A stretch of DNA of 64,000 nt from Trichosphaerium sp. ATCC 40318. Its lineage: Eukaryota > Discosea > Flabellinia > Trichosidae. This document shows positions 45,887 through 56,409 of this stretch, in pieces. The DNA lies in assembly GCA_038496445.1 (NCBI GenBank), contig JALMLS010000418.1, positions 1-64,000 on the forward strand, given 5' to 3'. Each line of letters begins with the position of its first letter. Position 1 is the stretch's first letter. Made by a program: the position numbers and the translations under genes. A model generated the notes under the pieces. It had not been told where the DNA came from, ran no database searches, and worked only from the letters and a program-made list of their open reading frames with translations.

Positions 45887-45929
45887 CTACCATGTGCATG
45901 AGAAACTTGATTAAGTTAAAAACCCATAC
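45887..45929 (-). other. GT-AG intron in Frizzled copy 1, counterpart of a GC-AG intron in copy 2
   Basis: On the minus strand the exon ends GGAACAGGAG and the intron starts GTATGGG. In copy 2 the same exon end is followed by GCACGG. Lengths are 43 and 44 nt and both end CATGGTAG. Confidence 0.65.
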
Positions 45930-46390
45930 CTCCTGTTCCGAGCAAGAATATCAATGTTGCTGGTACATTCACTAAGTCCTTGAAACAAGCATCTATGTTG
46001 CCTGGGTTTTCTAATGCACACTTTCCAAGGTTACGCTCAGGTCTGTCAAATGCTGTTTCTGTGTATCCTCTGTAACTGTTTAAAGGCGTTAGGAAAGGAA
46101 ATACGAAATGATTCGTACGCAACAATAAAGATAACAACACTGAAGTACATGACAATATGTCCCAAAGCAAGGTTTCGTGTTTCATCTCTTTTTGAGTGTG
46201 CGGCCACATCTGGTTGCTATTAATTAACACTTTAGCTTTTATGCATGTATTGAAGCTACTACGTACTGTGTATAGATAAAATATCAAATACAAGAAGCAT
46301 CCAACACCAACGAGAGTGGCTGGTACAATAGGAAAACCGAAAAAAAGAAGCCATTGCCATGGCGTTTTTCGTGATACTAAGAAAATAAAT

Positions 46391-46396
46391 CACGTG
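46391..46396. promoter_or_regulatory. Intronic CACGTG (AATCACGTGATC), Frizzled copy 1
   Basis: The palindrome sits in the intron before the KTPWQWLLFFGF exon. The same intron of copy 2 has AATCACGTGATA at 49555-49560, although other intron bases have changed. Confidence 0.45.
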
Positions 46397-47768
46397 ATCA
46401 TTTACACAAAAAGTGATCGCTCGTACTGAAGCAAAAATTAAAACCTGGTACTGCTTCTATGTTACCAGTGACCAATCCAATAAAAGTCAGTAGTCCAGGT
46501 GCACCCCAGATAGTACAATACACAAACTTTAAAAACCAGTTAGGAATAGTTCGTTAATTATTGTATAATACGTACCACTTTATAATGAAACGGAAACTCT
46601 CCACTAATCAGCTTGACACCCCTTTGTACAATATATGCAATGTTTACAGCCATGAGTACCCACCCGAATACAAGTTGGTTTGCAGCAAATACGATTATTG
46701 TCCCTAGAACAGTATTAGCGTAATCAAGGATTTTGAATATTGCTTCTGAAATTTTACCTTGGATAGTACACGGTATATGCCATGAGTGAGCCAGACGTGC
46801 TCTGTTTTCGCAAATAAAGAAATCAGGTGATATTGATGCAACAAAGACGCAAAGACCAACAACAAATGCATCGCCTGTAATGATAGCGAAGAACTGAGTT
46901 TGAAACTTTCTGAATCTGAAATCATAGATATTAGTTTAAAACATCACGCTTCATCACTTACTTTTTGCTTCCGATGAACAAGTAGAAACAAAAAGCTGAT
47001 AACAGCATACCAATACCACTAAGAGCAATTGAAAACGTATCTACGAGTTTCTGTGTAGGAGCTAATATAGAAGTAAACAACTACTGCAATAACGCCATAT
47101 TTTTTGGAATTCTCTTCGTACGGGAAAAAGCAGGTGGAGGGCACGCATAGCATGGTGCTTCGTCTAAAATTATTATTAAGTTTGCTTTTTATAGCTATAA
47201 ATCTTACTGTAAGACACTTCTTTCGTCTTAGGATCTGGGAACAATCTCGGTGGAAAGCAAACCAGTTCATTCATCAGATGTGCTAGAACAGAATAAGTAC
47301 TAAATCTTGATCTACCTGGATCAACCGTACAGTAGTTACCATTGTTGCTGTGGCACGTGGGAGATACTCTAGTTTGGTCCTGGCAATCTGGAACCAGGCT
47401 GTCACCAACAAGTGGTATAAAGGCATTGCAATACGTTATGGCATCTTCGCACGTGTTTAGGCATGGTCGTTGTGGAATAGATCCATTACATGTTGGAAAA
47501 GCAGACCGACATGCAAATAAAACAAAAGCTCTCTTGCACGCTAGGCCACCTATGATGTTCAGAATGTCTATGCCAGTGAGATCAATCTCAAGTTTACTAA
47601 AAAAGGAGTTAAAAAGGAATTTTGATTTGAACATTAAAACTATGTTTCTCAAGAGCTTGTGGTTTATCTTACGCTTGAATTATCGCTTGAGATAAGTTTC
47701 CGGTGAGAAATACAACAGTATCGTCTGTCATGTATTCATCGCATCTACGAGAGTAGGTTAAAACAAAA

Positions 47769-47774
47769 CACGTG
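47769..47774. promoter_or_regulatory. Intronic CACGTG, first part of Frizzled copy 1
   Basis: AACACGTGATTAATG lies in the intron before the CDEYMTDD exon. Copy 2 has the same string at 50908-50913. Confidence 0.45.
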
Positions 47775-48077
47775 ATTAATGAGAGTACAAAAAATCTACT
47801 TTCTGCAGATATTTGTACCCTCGCTTGCATATTGCGTAAGAGAGCCTTAAGGCTTTGATCTTTTTTTTCGCGTACCTGTGTGGGGTCCCTGTTATGTTCT
47901 TAACGTAGGGCGTACAGATTGATAGTACGCTAACTACGGCGCACAATAATAAGATGTAAATACGCATAAGGTGCTAGAGTATTGACAGGAAGTATTCGTA
48001 GTCACTTATATTACGCGGTGTGAGTTATTTTGTAGTTTTTATTTACAAAGACTCCTAATTGAAGTTTTAAGCCAAAA

Positions 48078-48318
48078 AAAGTCACAAAATAAACGCTAAT
48101 AAGGAGTTAATTTAGTGAAGGTTACAATACATAACTACCGTGGTATCCTACATTCAGATTTATTGGTAATTTATCTTCAAACTTTAAGCGTCAATGCGCT
48201 AAAAACCCTAAAAAGGAAATACTACAATTTTACAAAAAATCTGCAATACGGCAACAATTACTACTACGAGTGGCTCAGTAATAATAATAACATTGAAAAT
48301 TACGTCAATAAAGTCACA
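48078..48318. mobile_element. Possible 232-bp insertion flanked by AAAGTCACA repeats
   Basis: Upstream of Frizzled copy 1 the string AAAGTCACA occurs at 48078-48086 and 48310-48318. The matching place in unit 2 (about 51180-51200) has a single AAAGTCACGTGACC. The 232 extra bases are AT-rich, hold a 68-codon frame (48115-48321) of low complexity and show no clear terminal inverted repeats. A short non-autonomous element with a 9-bp target duplication is one reading; a deletion in unit 2 is another. Confidence 0.35.
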
Positions 48319-48604
48319 TGACGAGTTCTGTTTTCAAATTAATAATCAACAGATGCAGACAGATTTATTTAAAGGGTACTAATAATGTTCTTGAACAAAA
48401 CCGAAAAAGGAATTCTTTCACGTAAAAACACGAGAATCTACAAACAATAACATGATATTGGCTAATATCAGTCGTACGAGTACTGCTTCCCTTTTGAGAT
48501 GATGGCTTTGAAAAGAATGCTTTATTTAATTTGTACATTGATTGGTTTAAATTCTGTTCTTTGGTCTTGCTAAGATAGCGACGAACAGCACAACCAAGTA
48601 GGCT

Positions 48605-48747
48605 ACTAACACCGCTCTGATTTTCGCACTATCGTCCTTTATCCAACAAAAACTACAAATCTTGTCAACCGTGTAGGTCATAACGTAAGAAGAATCTCGT
48701 ACAGATAATTTCTTCGCTAGGTGAAAGGAAACAACTAAGACCAAAAG
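48605..48747 (-). pseudogene. Relic of cAMP-receptor-like GPCR exon
   Basis: About 140 bp (containing ATCCAACAAAAACTACAAAT) match 52061-52214 inside the GPCR gene. The minus frame reads VDKICSFCWIKDDSAKIRAVL, as in the GPCR (VDKICSFCWIKDDSGKIG). No other GPCR exon is present, so this fragment marks the edge of the duplication and should be non-functional. Confidence 0.7.
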
Positions 48748-48829
48748 CCATTATTTATGCAGGTTGCTTCAACTACATCCAACCGAGGCTACATTGTCCT
48801 CTATCTTACAAATGAAGTTACAGATCTAC

Positions 48830-51108
48830 TCAAGCTGACTCATCCGTTGCTGTTTGTACATCCATTGTTGCATGTGAAGCGACTAAAACCCTTGGTTTTG
48901 AACTTTTTCCAAGCCCAAATAGTGTTTGTAGTGGGTACACAAAAGATGTTATTATCAGAGTTCTAAAAGATCTACGACTGGTATCAGTATAAGCCTTTAT
49001 ATTCATATGGTACCTCGCAAACATAAACTCAAAGAAAAGAATAATACCAATCCCTACCATGTGCATGAGAAAAATTATAAAAAGATAAAAACCGTGCCTC
49101 CTGTTCCGAGCAAGAATATCAATGTTGCTGGTACATTCACTAAGTCCTTGAAACAAGCATCTATATTGCCTGGGTTTTCCAATGCACACTTTCCAAGGTT
49201 ACGCTCAGGTCTGTCAAATGCTGTTTCTGTGTATCCTCTGTACCTGTTCAAAGTAAATAGTCAAGAAAATAAATGATTCGTACGCAATAACAAAGACGAC
49301 AACACTGAAGTACATGGCAATATGTCCCAAAGCAAGGTTTCGTGTTTCATCCCGTTTTGAGTGTGCGGCCACATCTGGTTGCTATTAATTAACACTTTAG
49401 CCTTTATGCATTGAAGCTACTACGTACTGTGTATAGATAAAATATCAAATACAAGAAGCATCCAACACCAACGAGAGTGGCTGGTACAATTGGAAATCCG
49501 AAAAAAAGAAGCCATTGCCATGGCGTTTTTCGTGATACTAAGAAAATCATAAATCACGTGATATCAATTAAGTAGTCATGCCACATACTGAAGCAAAAAT
49601 TAAACCCTGGTACTGCCTCTATGTTACCAGTGACCAATCCAATAAAAGTCAGTAGTCCAGGTGCACCCCAGATAGTACAATACACAAACTTCAAAAATCA
49701 GTAAGGAATAGTATGTTAATTATTGCACAATACTTACCACTTTGTAATAAAACGGAAACTCTCCACTAATCAGCTTGACACCCCTTTGTACAATATATGC
49801 AATGTTTACAGCCATGAGTACCCATCCGAATACAAGTTGGTTTGCAGCAAATACGATTATTGTCCCTAGAACAGAATTAGCGTAATCAATAATTTGAATT
49901 TCGGCTTATGAACTTTACCTTGGATAGTACACGGTATATGCCATGAATGAGCCAGACGAGCTCTGTTTTCGCAAATAAAGAAATCAGGTGATATTGATGC
50001 AACAAAGACGCAAAGACCAACAACAAATGCATCGCCTGTAATAATAGGAAAGAACTGAGTTTGAAACTTTCTGAATCTGAAATCATAGATATTAGTTTTT
50101 TAAACATCACGCTTCATCACTTACTTTTTGCTTCCGATGAACAAGTAGAAACATAACGATGATAACAGCATACCAAATCCACTTATAGCAATTGAAAATG
50201 TGTCTACGAGTTTCTGTGTAGGCGCTAATATGAGTAAACAACTACCAGAAATAACGCCATATTTTTTGGAATTCTTTTCGTACGGGAAAAAGCAGGTGGA
50301 GGGCAAGCATAGCATGGTGCTTCATCTAAAACTATTAGATTGGTTATATGCGGGTAGATATCTCACTGTAAGACACTTCTTTCGCCTTGGGATCTGGGAA
50401 CAATCTCGGTGGAAAGCAAACCAGTTCATTCATCAGATGTGCTAGAACAGAATAAGTACTAAATCTTGATCTACCTTGATCAACCGTACAGTAGTTACCA
50501 TTGTTGCTGTGGCATGTGGGAGATACTCTAGTTTGGTCTTGGCAATCTGGAACCAGACTGTCACCAACAAGTGGTACAAAGGCATTGCAATACGTTATGG
50601 CATCTTCGCAAGTGTTTAGGCATGGTCGTTGTGGAATAGATCCATTACATGTTGGAAAAGCAGACCGACATGCAAATAAAACAAAAGCTCTCTTGCACGC
50701 TAGGCCACCTATGATGTTCAGAATGTCTATGCCAGTGAGATCAATCTCAAGTTTACTTAAAAAGGAGTTAGAAAGGTTAGATTTAAACATTAAAAACATG
50801 TTTCCGGTTTACGCTTGAATTGTCGCTTGAGATATGTTTCCATTGAGAAATACGAGAGTGTCGTCTGTCATGTATTCATCGCACCTACGAGAGTAGGTTA
50901 ATACAAACACGTGATTAATGAGAGTACAAAAAATCTACTTTCTGCAGATATTTGTACCCTCGCTTGCATATTGCGTAAGAGGACTTAAACAGCCCGTGAT
51001 CTTTTTTTTCGCGTACCTGTGTGGTGTCCCTGTTATGTTCTTAACGTAGGGCGTACAGATTGATAGTACGCTAACTACGGCACATAGTAATAAGATGTGA
51101 ATACGCAT
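48830..51108 (-). CDS. Frizzled-like 7TM receptor, copy 2
   Basis: The signal peptide starts MRIHILLLCAVVSVLSICTP. The cysteine-rich domain is nearly identical to copy 1 (ACKRAFVLFACRSAFPTC, CLNTCEDAITYCNAFVPLVG). TM1 is reached in frame here: KYGVISGSCLLILAPTQKLV then DTFSIAISGFGMLLSSLCFY. Later segments are FVVGLCVFVASISPDFFICE, FGWVLMAVNIAYIVQR, WGAPGLLTFIGLVTGN, GFPIVPATLVGVGCFLYLIF, DETRNLALGHIVMYFSVVVF and GIGIILFFEFMFA. The cytosolic tail ends SHATMDVQTATDESA. The topology is signal peptide, CRD, seven helices. The family acts in adhesion and developmental signalling in amoebae and in Wnt reception in animals; the ligand here is unknown. No KTxxxW motif is seen after TM7. The intron 49054-49097 is GC-AG. 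Confidence 0.82.
49054..49097 (-). other. GC-AG intron in Frizzled copy 2
   Basis: The exon ends GGAACAGGAG and the intron begins GCACGGTTTT, ending CATGGTAG; the join LLGTG|GIGIILF is in phase. Copy 1 has GT at this donor. Confidence 0.65.
49555..49560. promoter_or_regulatory. Intronic CACGTG (AATCACGTGATA), Frizzled copy 2
   Basis: This is the counterpart of 46391-46396 in copy 1, at the same distance from the next exon. Confidence 0.45.
50908..50913. promoter_or_regulatory. Intronic CACGTG, first part of Frizzled copy 2
   Basis: AACACGTGATTAATG is kept from the copy 1 site at 47769-47774. Confidence 0.45.
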
Positions 51109-51562
51109 GAAGGAGTAAGAGAATTGGCAGTCACTGTTACCCTGAGAAGTTATTTAGTTCGAAGTCACCAATAATAATTTCAAAAAAAGTCACGTGACCA
51201 AATCTTCTAGTTCAAATAATCAACAGGTACAGACACATATTTATTCAAGTGTACTAATAATGTTCCTGAACAAAAACGAAAAAGGAATTCGTTCACTTAA
51301 AAACACAAGAAACTACAAACAAAAACATAACACCAAATATCAACCGTAAACTAGCTTTGAAAAAATTTGTTTATTATCGCTTACAGTGTGATTGTTTAAT
51401 TCTCTTGTCTGATCTGTCTATAGTATCCGAAGACCTCAAGCTCTTTTATTATTATTTTATATGTTGCAAAGGGTTCATATCCACAGGTGGTATCATTGTG
51501 TAAGTACAGTTGATATTTCGGTTTTCCTCCCTTTTTAATTTGTAAGAGAATTATAATGACTT

Positions 51563-52777
51563 TCAACACGTACGACAAGACATCCTTGTAATATAACTTC
51601 CTGATGTGTAAAACAGCATATCAGCGAACCCAATCAATGGTCTTAATACAACGATGAAAATCATAAACCAAGTAGGCTACCCCTTTTTTAGCACTAGGAA
51701 TCAAAAAGAAGAATGTACCGGTTGCTCGTCGATCACCTCAAAGACTAGATAACGAATAGTAGGTCCTGACCATATAGTAAGAAGTATTATAGGATATCCG
51801 ATAAGCCTATACATTGCTAACTTCCTAGCAAGTGAAGCCTTTGAGTTTATAGGAGGATGTTTCTACATAAAAAATATTAACATCATTCAATGAAAAAATA
51901 CCTCTGTCGACACTTACTGACAGCATCTTACGCATTTGGATTAGTATTAGGATATTCAAAACAAAGATTGAGGGTACAGTAATAATAATAGGTATCCAGT
52001 AGGCAATAAGTTGCCATCTACAAAAGCAGTCAAAATCAAACAAAAAATAAAACAAACAAACTACTAACACCACACCGATTTTCCCACTGTCATCCTTTAT
52101 CCAACAAAAACTACAAATCTTGTCAACCTGGATTGTGATTCATAAGGTAAGGATCTCGCACGGATAATTTCTTCCATAGGTTTCACCTATGAAAGGCAAA
52201 CAACTAAGACCAAATCCGAATACAATCATCACCAAAAAATATATAATCTCTTTTGCCGCTGTATCCCTTCTATTTTTATAATGTTAGCAAGTGACCAAAA
52301 AAAACACGACACGTGCATTTTCCATCTTACAAAAATATACACATTAATTGAAATCGTAAGAGAAATAAACGGCTGTAGTAGTGTTATTGAGTTCATAAAA
52401 AAAGCCTGAACGACGCAAGCCCCTAAAGAAGAAATATTTAGCCAAAAAAAACGAAGAAAAAACACTAAACGTGTACAATTGCTATCAGACGTATGTTGGA
52501 ATACCCACGCCGTGCTTATATCAACACAAGCTATAAGGTAGTCTATTACAAACACTTGAAATACGAGTCTTTGTGCGGGTGTAGCGAAACGTCTTTTAAT
52601 TATGATATAAACAAGCTAAATCACGTGATTATTTGTTTAATACTATGCTACTATTTCTGTACTTACAACAACGGTACTAGCTATCAACGACACACATCCA
52701 GACGCTAGGTACGCATAGATCGTCGCCATTGGATACTCTGTGCCAGGTAGCTCTGTAATAGGTGGCTCTGACGCCAT
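51563..52777 (-). CDS. cAMP-receptor-like (cAR/CRL family) 7TM GPCR
   Basis: The minus-strand start MASEPPITELPGTEYPM leads to a first helix (IYAYLASGCVSLIASTVVV), then RFATPAQRLVFQVFVIDYLI (intracellular loop 1 and TM2), LGACVVQAFFMNSITLLQPF (TM3), a loop with NVYIFVRWK, GFGLSCLPFIGETYG, WQLIAYWIPIIITVPSIFVL (TM5) and LAMYRLIGYPIILLTIWSGP (TM6). A last part, PLIGFADMLFYTSG, resembles cAR TM7 'GPLQGF.N...Y'. The order and the 'P..RL.F' and 'YPIILL.W' motifs fit slime-mould cyclic-AMP receptors and the related fungal Git3-like class. Ligand unknown. The first intron holds TCACGTGATT at 52622-52627. The stop is at 51563-51565. Some exon joins near 52080-52220 contain in-frame stops and remain unresolved. 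Confidence 0.68.
52622..52627. promoter_or_regulatory. Intronic CACGTG in GPCR gene
   Basis: AAATCACGTGATTATT lies in the first intron, about 150 bp from the ATG. Confidence 0.4.
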
Positions 52778-53007
52778 TTTATGGTTTTGGCGGCTTCCTA
52801 CGCGTTATTTTTCTCCTGTGATTTACCAGTATGTTCCAGCGTATTTATACTGGTGACTTAGTTACAATGACGTTTAGTTCTACCACAAAATGATGACCGA
52901 ACTCGATTTTTTTTGCCTTACACATTTTCGAGAAATGTTGGATTGAAAAGTTAAGTTGACTTTCTGCCATGTTTAAACTGGGCTAAACGCTTTATTTTTA
53001 CTATAAC

Positions 53008-55177
53008 TTAGCTAACGGATTTATAGGTCCTAATTCGCCGCGCACGGCGTATTATTAATACTACTACAACAGTAACAACTAATCAGAGTAAGTACAACCC
53101 AAAAAAAACAAGAATCCAAAAAAAAAGTTCACCAAGTGTATCATAAACAACTTTCACAAAACTATTACATATCAGACATACCTATACTATAGATCAACCC
53201 AGATACAGCTATTATAAGATAAAACCACAAACTACCGTCTTGAAAAAGACAAATACATTAGCGCACAAAATAACTAAAAAAAAACCTGATATAAACACGT
53301 ACAGATACAAGCTCCACGGGTTTTGCTGTTTATCCTTAGTATTCCACATGGTGGTAAGCACTTTAGTGCACCTACAGTAGCCTCTGGGTGGTATGCAGAA
53401 GCATCTGAGCATACACTGCAAGCTGCAGACCCAAGTTTTGGTGTGTAAAGTCGCTTAGAAGCATCACACTCTAAACAAAACGTGCTATTGTCCGAGCTTG
53501 AGTAGTAGTCAAGACCACATTGCTGACAAGCAAGAATCTTAAATGCAGAGTAGTTTCCTGCGCCACAAGCCGCTTAAACGTACGTTAGAACTATAGAGGT
53601 GCGCCATAAACTTACGTAGATTAATCACGTAATTGTCTGTAATTATGACGTGATTTGGATCATAAGGTTCTATTAAAACAGAAGGACTTTTCCTTTCAAT
53701 GGTCTTTATGGACTTTAAGTCAGAATATCATACCGGCGAGAAGTGTTTAAAGGTAAAACAAACAATAAAAAAAAGCGTAACGTACATAATTTACATAAAG
53801 AAAGTTGCCGTCGAAAGTACACTTAACAATTGTTGTTGTTCCGTTTGTGGCAGGTGTAAGACGTGCTACAGAGATATCAAGAAGTGAACTAAAAATAAAA
53901 ATAAGAAAATAGCACGTGAGTATGACATCATTAATTGAACAAAGGTAATCGTACTAATTATCTGTGAAATCAACTTCAAAAAACTTGACTTTTGTGTAGT
54001 TAGCGACATTTAAAGAAAGGCCAACAGTATTTGACACAGATGATTTATCCATCACAAGAGATCCTCCATCCACGTTTATAGGTGAATTTTGTATTCCACC
54101 AGAGATGAAAGTCACATCCAAACCTGATCAAAAAATAAGTTTTAAAATTGGTACAATAAAAACCACCTATGTTTATCTTGATGGTCTTAATAACTCTGTA
54201 AAAACTTACCCTTGGTTGTTAATTGTGAGTCAATCAAAACCCCGTCATAAAGTGTAAGGCACGTGCTGGACAATCGTCTAAATTTGCTTGTCAGTGGGTA
54301 TTTTTGTTTCAAAGAATAACCCTTTTGAGGCGTTTTAATTAATGAGAAACACTGCAGTACCATCCTTGCTAGCTGTTATATTTGCTTTTTGGAAAGTAAG
54401 GGTATCCAATGTCGTGGTTCCTTTGAGACACAAACTTGGGAAATGGACTAAAAAGCGACAAATTGATGTAAGTGTTTATGACGTTTTAAGCAAAGCAACT
54501 AATTAAAGCATACCAGGTACACCATAGAAGCTGTTGCTTATTGATGTCATATCTACGTTTAACGTGATATGCTCAGCATCTCTATTATTGGATGCCTTGA
54601 CAATTGGCCAAGGGTAAATAGTGTCAAACGTTAAATTGAACACTGTTTCGTTTTTTGCTTCAAGCAATAACTTTGGTGGTATCTCCCACTGTAACATGGA
54701 GTAACAGTCATGATAATTTTCTGTTGCGTCATAGCAACTGATTGTAATACTATGAGACAGACTGATGATCGTAGGCTTATAAAATTGAGCTAGGGATACG
54801 TTAGCGCGACGAACGTTTGTTTCAAATAAAAATCAGGAATTATTACGTCAATTAATCGTACAAGCTATCGATACTTTGATACAAGGCGCTTTACTCTCGA
54901 TAGCAGATTTTAAAGACGCAAAAGGCTTACTAAATGAGCCGGTTCCCTGTAATTGTGTCAACGTCGTTTTTTAATATTCGTTTAGAGTACACTAAAGGCT
55001 CTAGTGTCAACGTAAACGCAATATTCATTTGGTGACGGTGCAGTGCCTAAAACTTATTAGTTACGCCTTTGTCAGGATTCGTAAGCATCTTAGGCTGCCG
55101 ATACACGTACGTTGAGAGTAAACGGAAAAAGAAAACGCTAGTATCGGTAGCAGCACGCATAATGAACGCAAAAACAT
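53008..55177 (-). CDS. Surface beta-helix/Cys-rich (POMP-like, GCC2/GCC3-like) type I membrane protein
   Basis: The start at 55177 gives the signal peptide MFLRSLCVLLPILAFSFSVY. Next are NEYCVYVDTRAFSGTGSF and SKPFASLKSAIES, the usual opening of polymorphic-outer-membrane-like beta-helices ('G.G...NPF.SL..A'). Helix rungs follow: FDTIYPWPIVKASNNRDAEH, CLKGTTTLDTLTFQKANITA, CLTLYDGVLIDSQLTTKG, INVDGGSLVMDKSSVSNTVG and ATNGTTTIVKCTFDGNFLYV. Then a Cys-rich module of GCC2/GCC3 type: CGAGNYSAFKILACQQCGLD, FCLECDASKRLYTPKLGSAA and CSVCSDASAYHPEATVGALK. Two hydrophobic stretches (FYLIIAVSGLIYSI and VVTVVVVLII) precede a basic tail RRARRIRTYKSVS. This layout is common in amoebozoan and oomycete surface proteins. 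Stop 53008-53010. Confidence 0.68.
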
Positions 55178-55354
55178 TATTCGCTAGCGTTACGCTCCAA
55201 GTTACCACTTCGTGAAAAAATGCGATTTAACTTAACACAGCTTTAAGCGGCAAGTTCAACAGTACGGCTTGTCAATACAGCTTGTGACGATTGGTACGTT
55301 CCGAGACATATTTCCAATTCAACCGCTAACTTTGCCTGAAAAGTGACAATCAAA

Positions 55355-56072
55355 ATGGCAACTCCCAGTATTTACACCACAGTTGCGTCGGAGATAATTC
55401 AAACCATTTTTCGAGAGGAACATATTGAATTCAAGCAAAAAGCCTTTGAACTCCTTAAACAACTCTCTATAGTATGTCTACGCGGGGAAGACCCAAACCA
55501 AGTCGATATTTCGATGGCATTCGAAATAATACGCTCCCTGGCAGAAGACGCTGTTAAACGGTAAGTGTTCAAGCAGTGCTACACATTTTCACAACAACAC
55601 TGCCCGTTTGCGCTATATTCGGGCCAAAAGAAACAATTTTGTGACAGTAGTTTTTTTAGAGCTCCGGAAGCAAATTCTACTGTTCTCCATCAACTCTACT
55701 TATCCGTTGTTGATCGCGAGATATCTGCTTTATCCACTGCAGCTTACTCGATGGAGCACGCGCTACGCTCAAATCGTACGTATAAAAAAGAAAACCGCTG
55801 GTTACTGGAAGTTTTGTGTAACAAAACACTTCGTTCCTAAATCAGCTTTGTAGCAAGCTCTGTTGATCCCCGACGCCAAACTGAATTATGTAATGAAGCT
55901 GACAGACTAAAACGCGTTTTGTTGAGTGTTCCACCTGGTACGCCTATTTTAGTGGCTTTTTCGCTCAGAATGTGCTGAACGTGCTAATTTAGTGGATATC
56001 TTTGTTATTGAAATGAAAGAACAGCTGAAAGCCATTATGAACTTGCACGTGTACGAATGTTTTGGGTTTTGA
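55355..56072 (+). CDS. Helical soluble protein, about 170 aa, unrecognised
   Basis: Four exons join in phase: MATPSIYTTVASEIIQTIF and FELLKQLSIVCLRGEDPNQ; then APEANSTVLHQLYLSVVDRE; then FVASSVDPRRQTELCNEADR; then CAERANLVDIFVIEMKEQLK, ending NLHVYECFGF at 56070-56072. All predicted segments are amphipathic helices, with no signal peptide or membrane segment. I recognise no family; length and composition would suit a subunit of a helical complex. It lies 178 bp from the divergent beta-helix/GCC gene. CACGTG falls in the last exon (about 56046). Confidence 0.6.
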
Positions 56073-56409
56073 AGGTAATTCACCTTATACCTAGGTGGGT
56101 TTTTGGTCTTGGAGGGTTATCAATGGGTCGCATGTGAAGGAGCTAAAAAACAACAAAAATAAGCTTTGAACGTACAAATATTTTTACAACGCTTTTTCCG
56201 TTTTAGGCCAGCATCTGCTTTTGGCTTCACGCTGTTCCATGGTTTGGTGCAGCGTCCCAACGCTTTACGCGGCTAAAAACACAAGATTTTTGCTAAGACG
56301 CACGCAACAGTGTTGGATAGAGCGAGGAGCGCTGTACCCTATTTTTCTGTACACCCAAAAAATAAATGTGTACTGCAAGAATCCATGTATAATTATCTAA
56401 TTCTCAACC

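Larger units (their letters stand above)
45647..47967 (-). pseudogene. Frizzled-like 7TM receptor, copy 1 (probable frameshift)
   Basis: The minus-strand start MRIYILLLCAVVSVLSICTP is a signal peptide. The cysteine-rich domain follows: TNICRK, YMTDDTVVFLTGNLSQAII, ACKRAFVLFACRSAFPTC, CLNTCEDAITYCNAFIPLVG and PTCHSNNGNYCT, matching the ten-cysteine Frizzled/fsl pattern. Membrane segments are ALSGIGMLLSAFCFYLF, QLVFGWVLMAVNIAYIVQ, APGLLTFIGLVTGN, VPATLVGVGCFLYLIFYLYT and LALGHIVMYFSVVV. The protein ends TTDVTTATDESPRVVDL at 45647. Compared with copy 2 there is a net one-base insertion about 47060-47095, just before the first membrane segment, breaking the frame. Unless an intron hides it, the receptor cannot be made whole. 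Frizzled-like receptors of amoebae bind unknown ligands. TCACGTGAT occurs in introns at 46391 and 47769. Confidence 0.7.
45593..48762. repeat. Tandem duplication unit 1 (Frizzled-like gene plus GPCR relic)
   Basis: The unit starts with GTTGCTTTAGCTACATCCAA and ends with ACAACTAAGACCAAAAGCC. It holds Frizzled-like copy 1, its upstream region and a fragment of the GPCR gene. Unit 2 begins at 48763 with an almost identical string. Nucleotide identity looks high over most of the length by eye. Confidence 0.75.
48763..52214. repeat. Tandem duplication unit 2 (Frizzled-like gene plus GPCR 3' part)
   Basis: The unit begins GTTGCTTCAACTACATCC and runs to CAACTAAGACCAAA inside the GPCR gene. It includes the intact-looking Frizzled copy 2 and the 3' exons of the GPCR gene, which are absent or reduced in unit 1. 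Confidence 0.7.
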
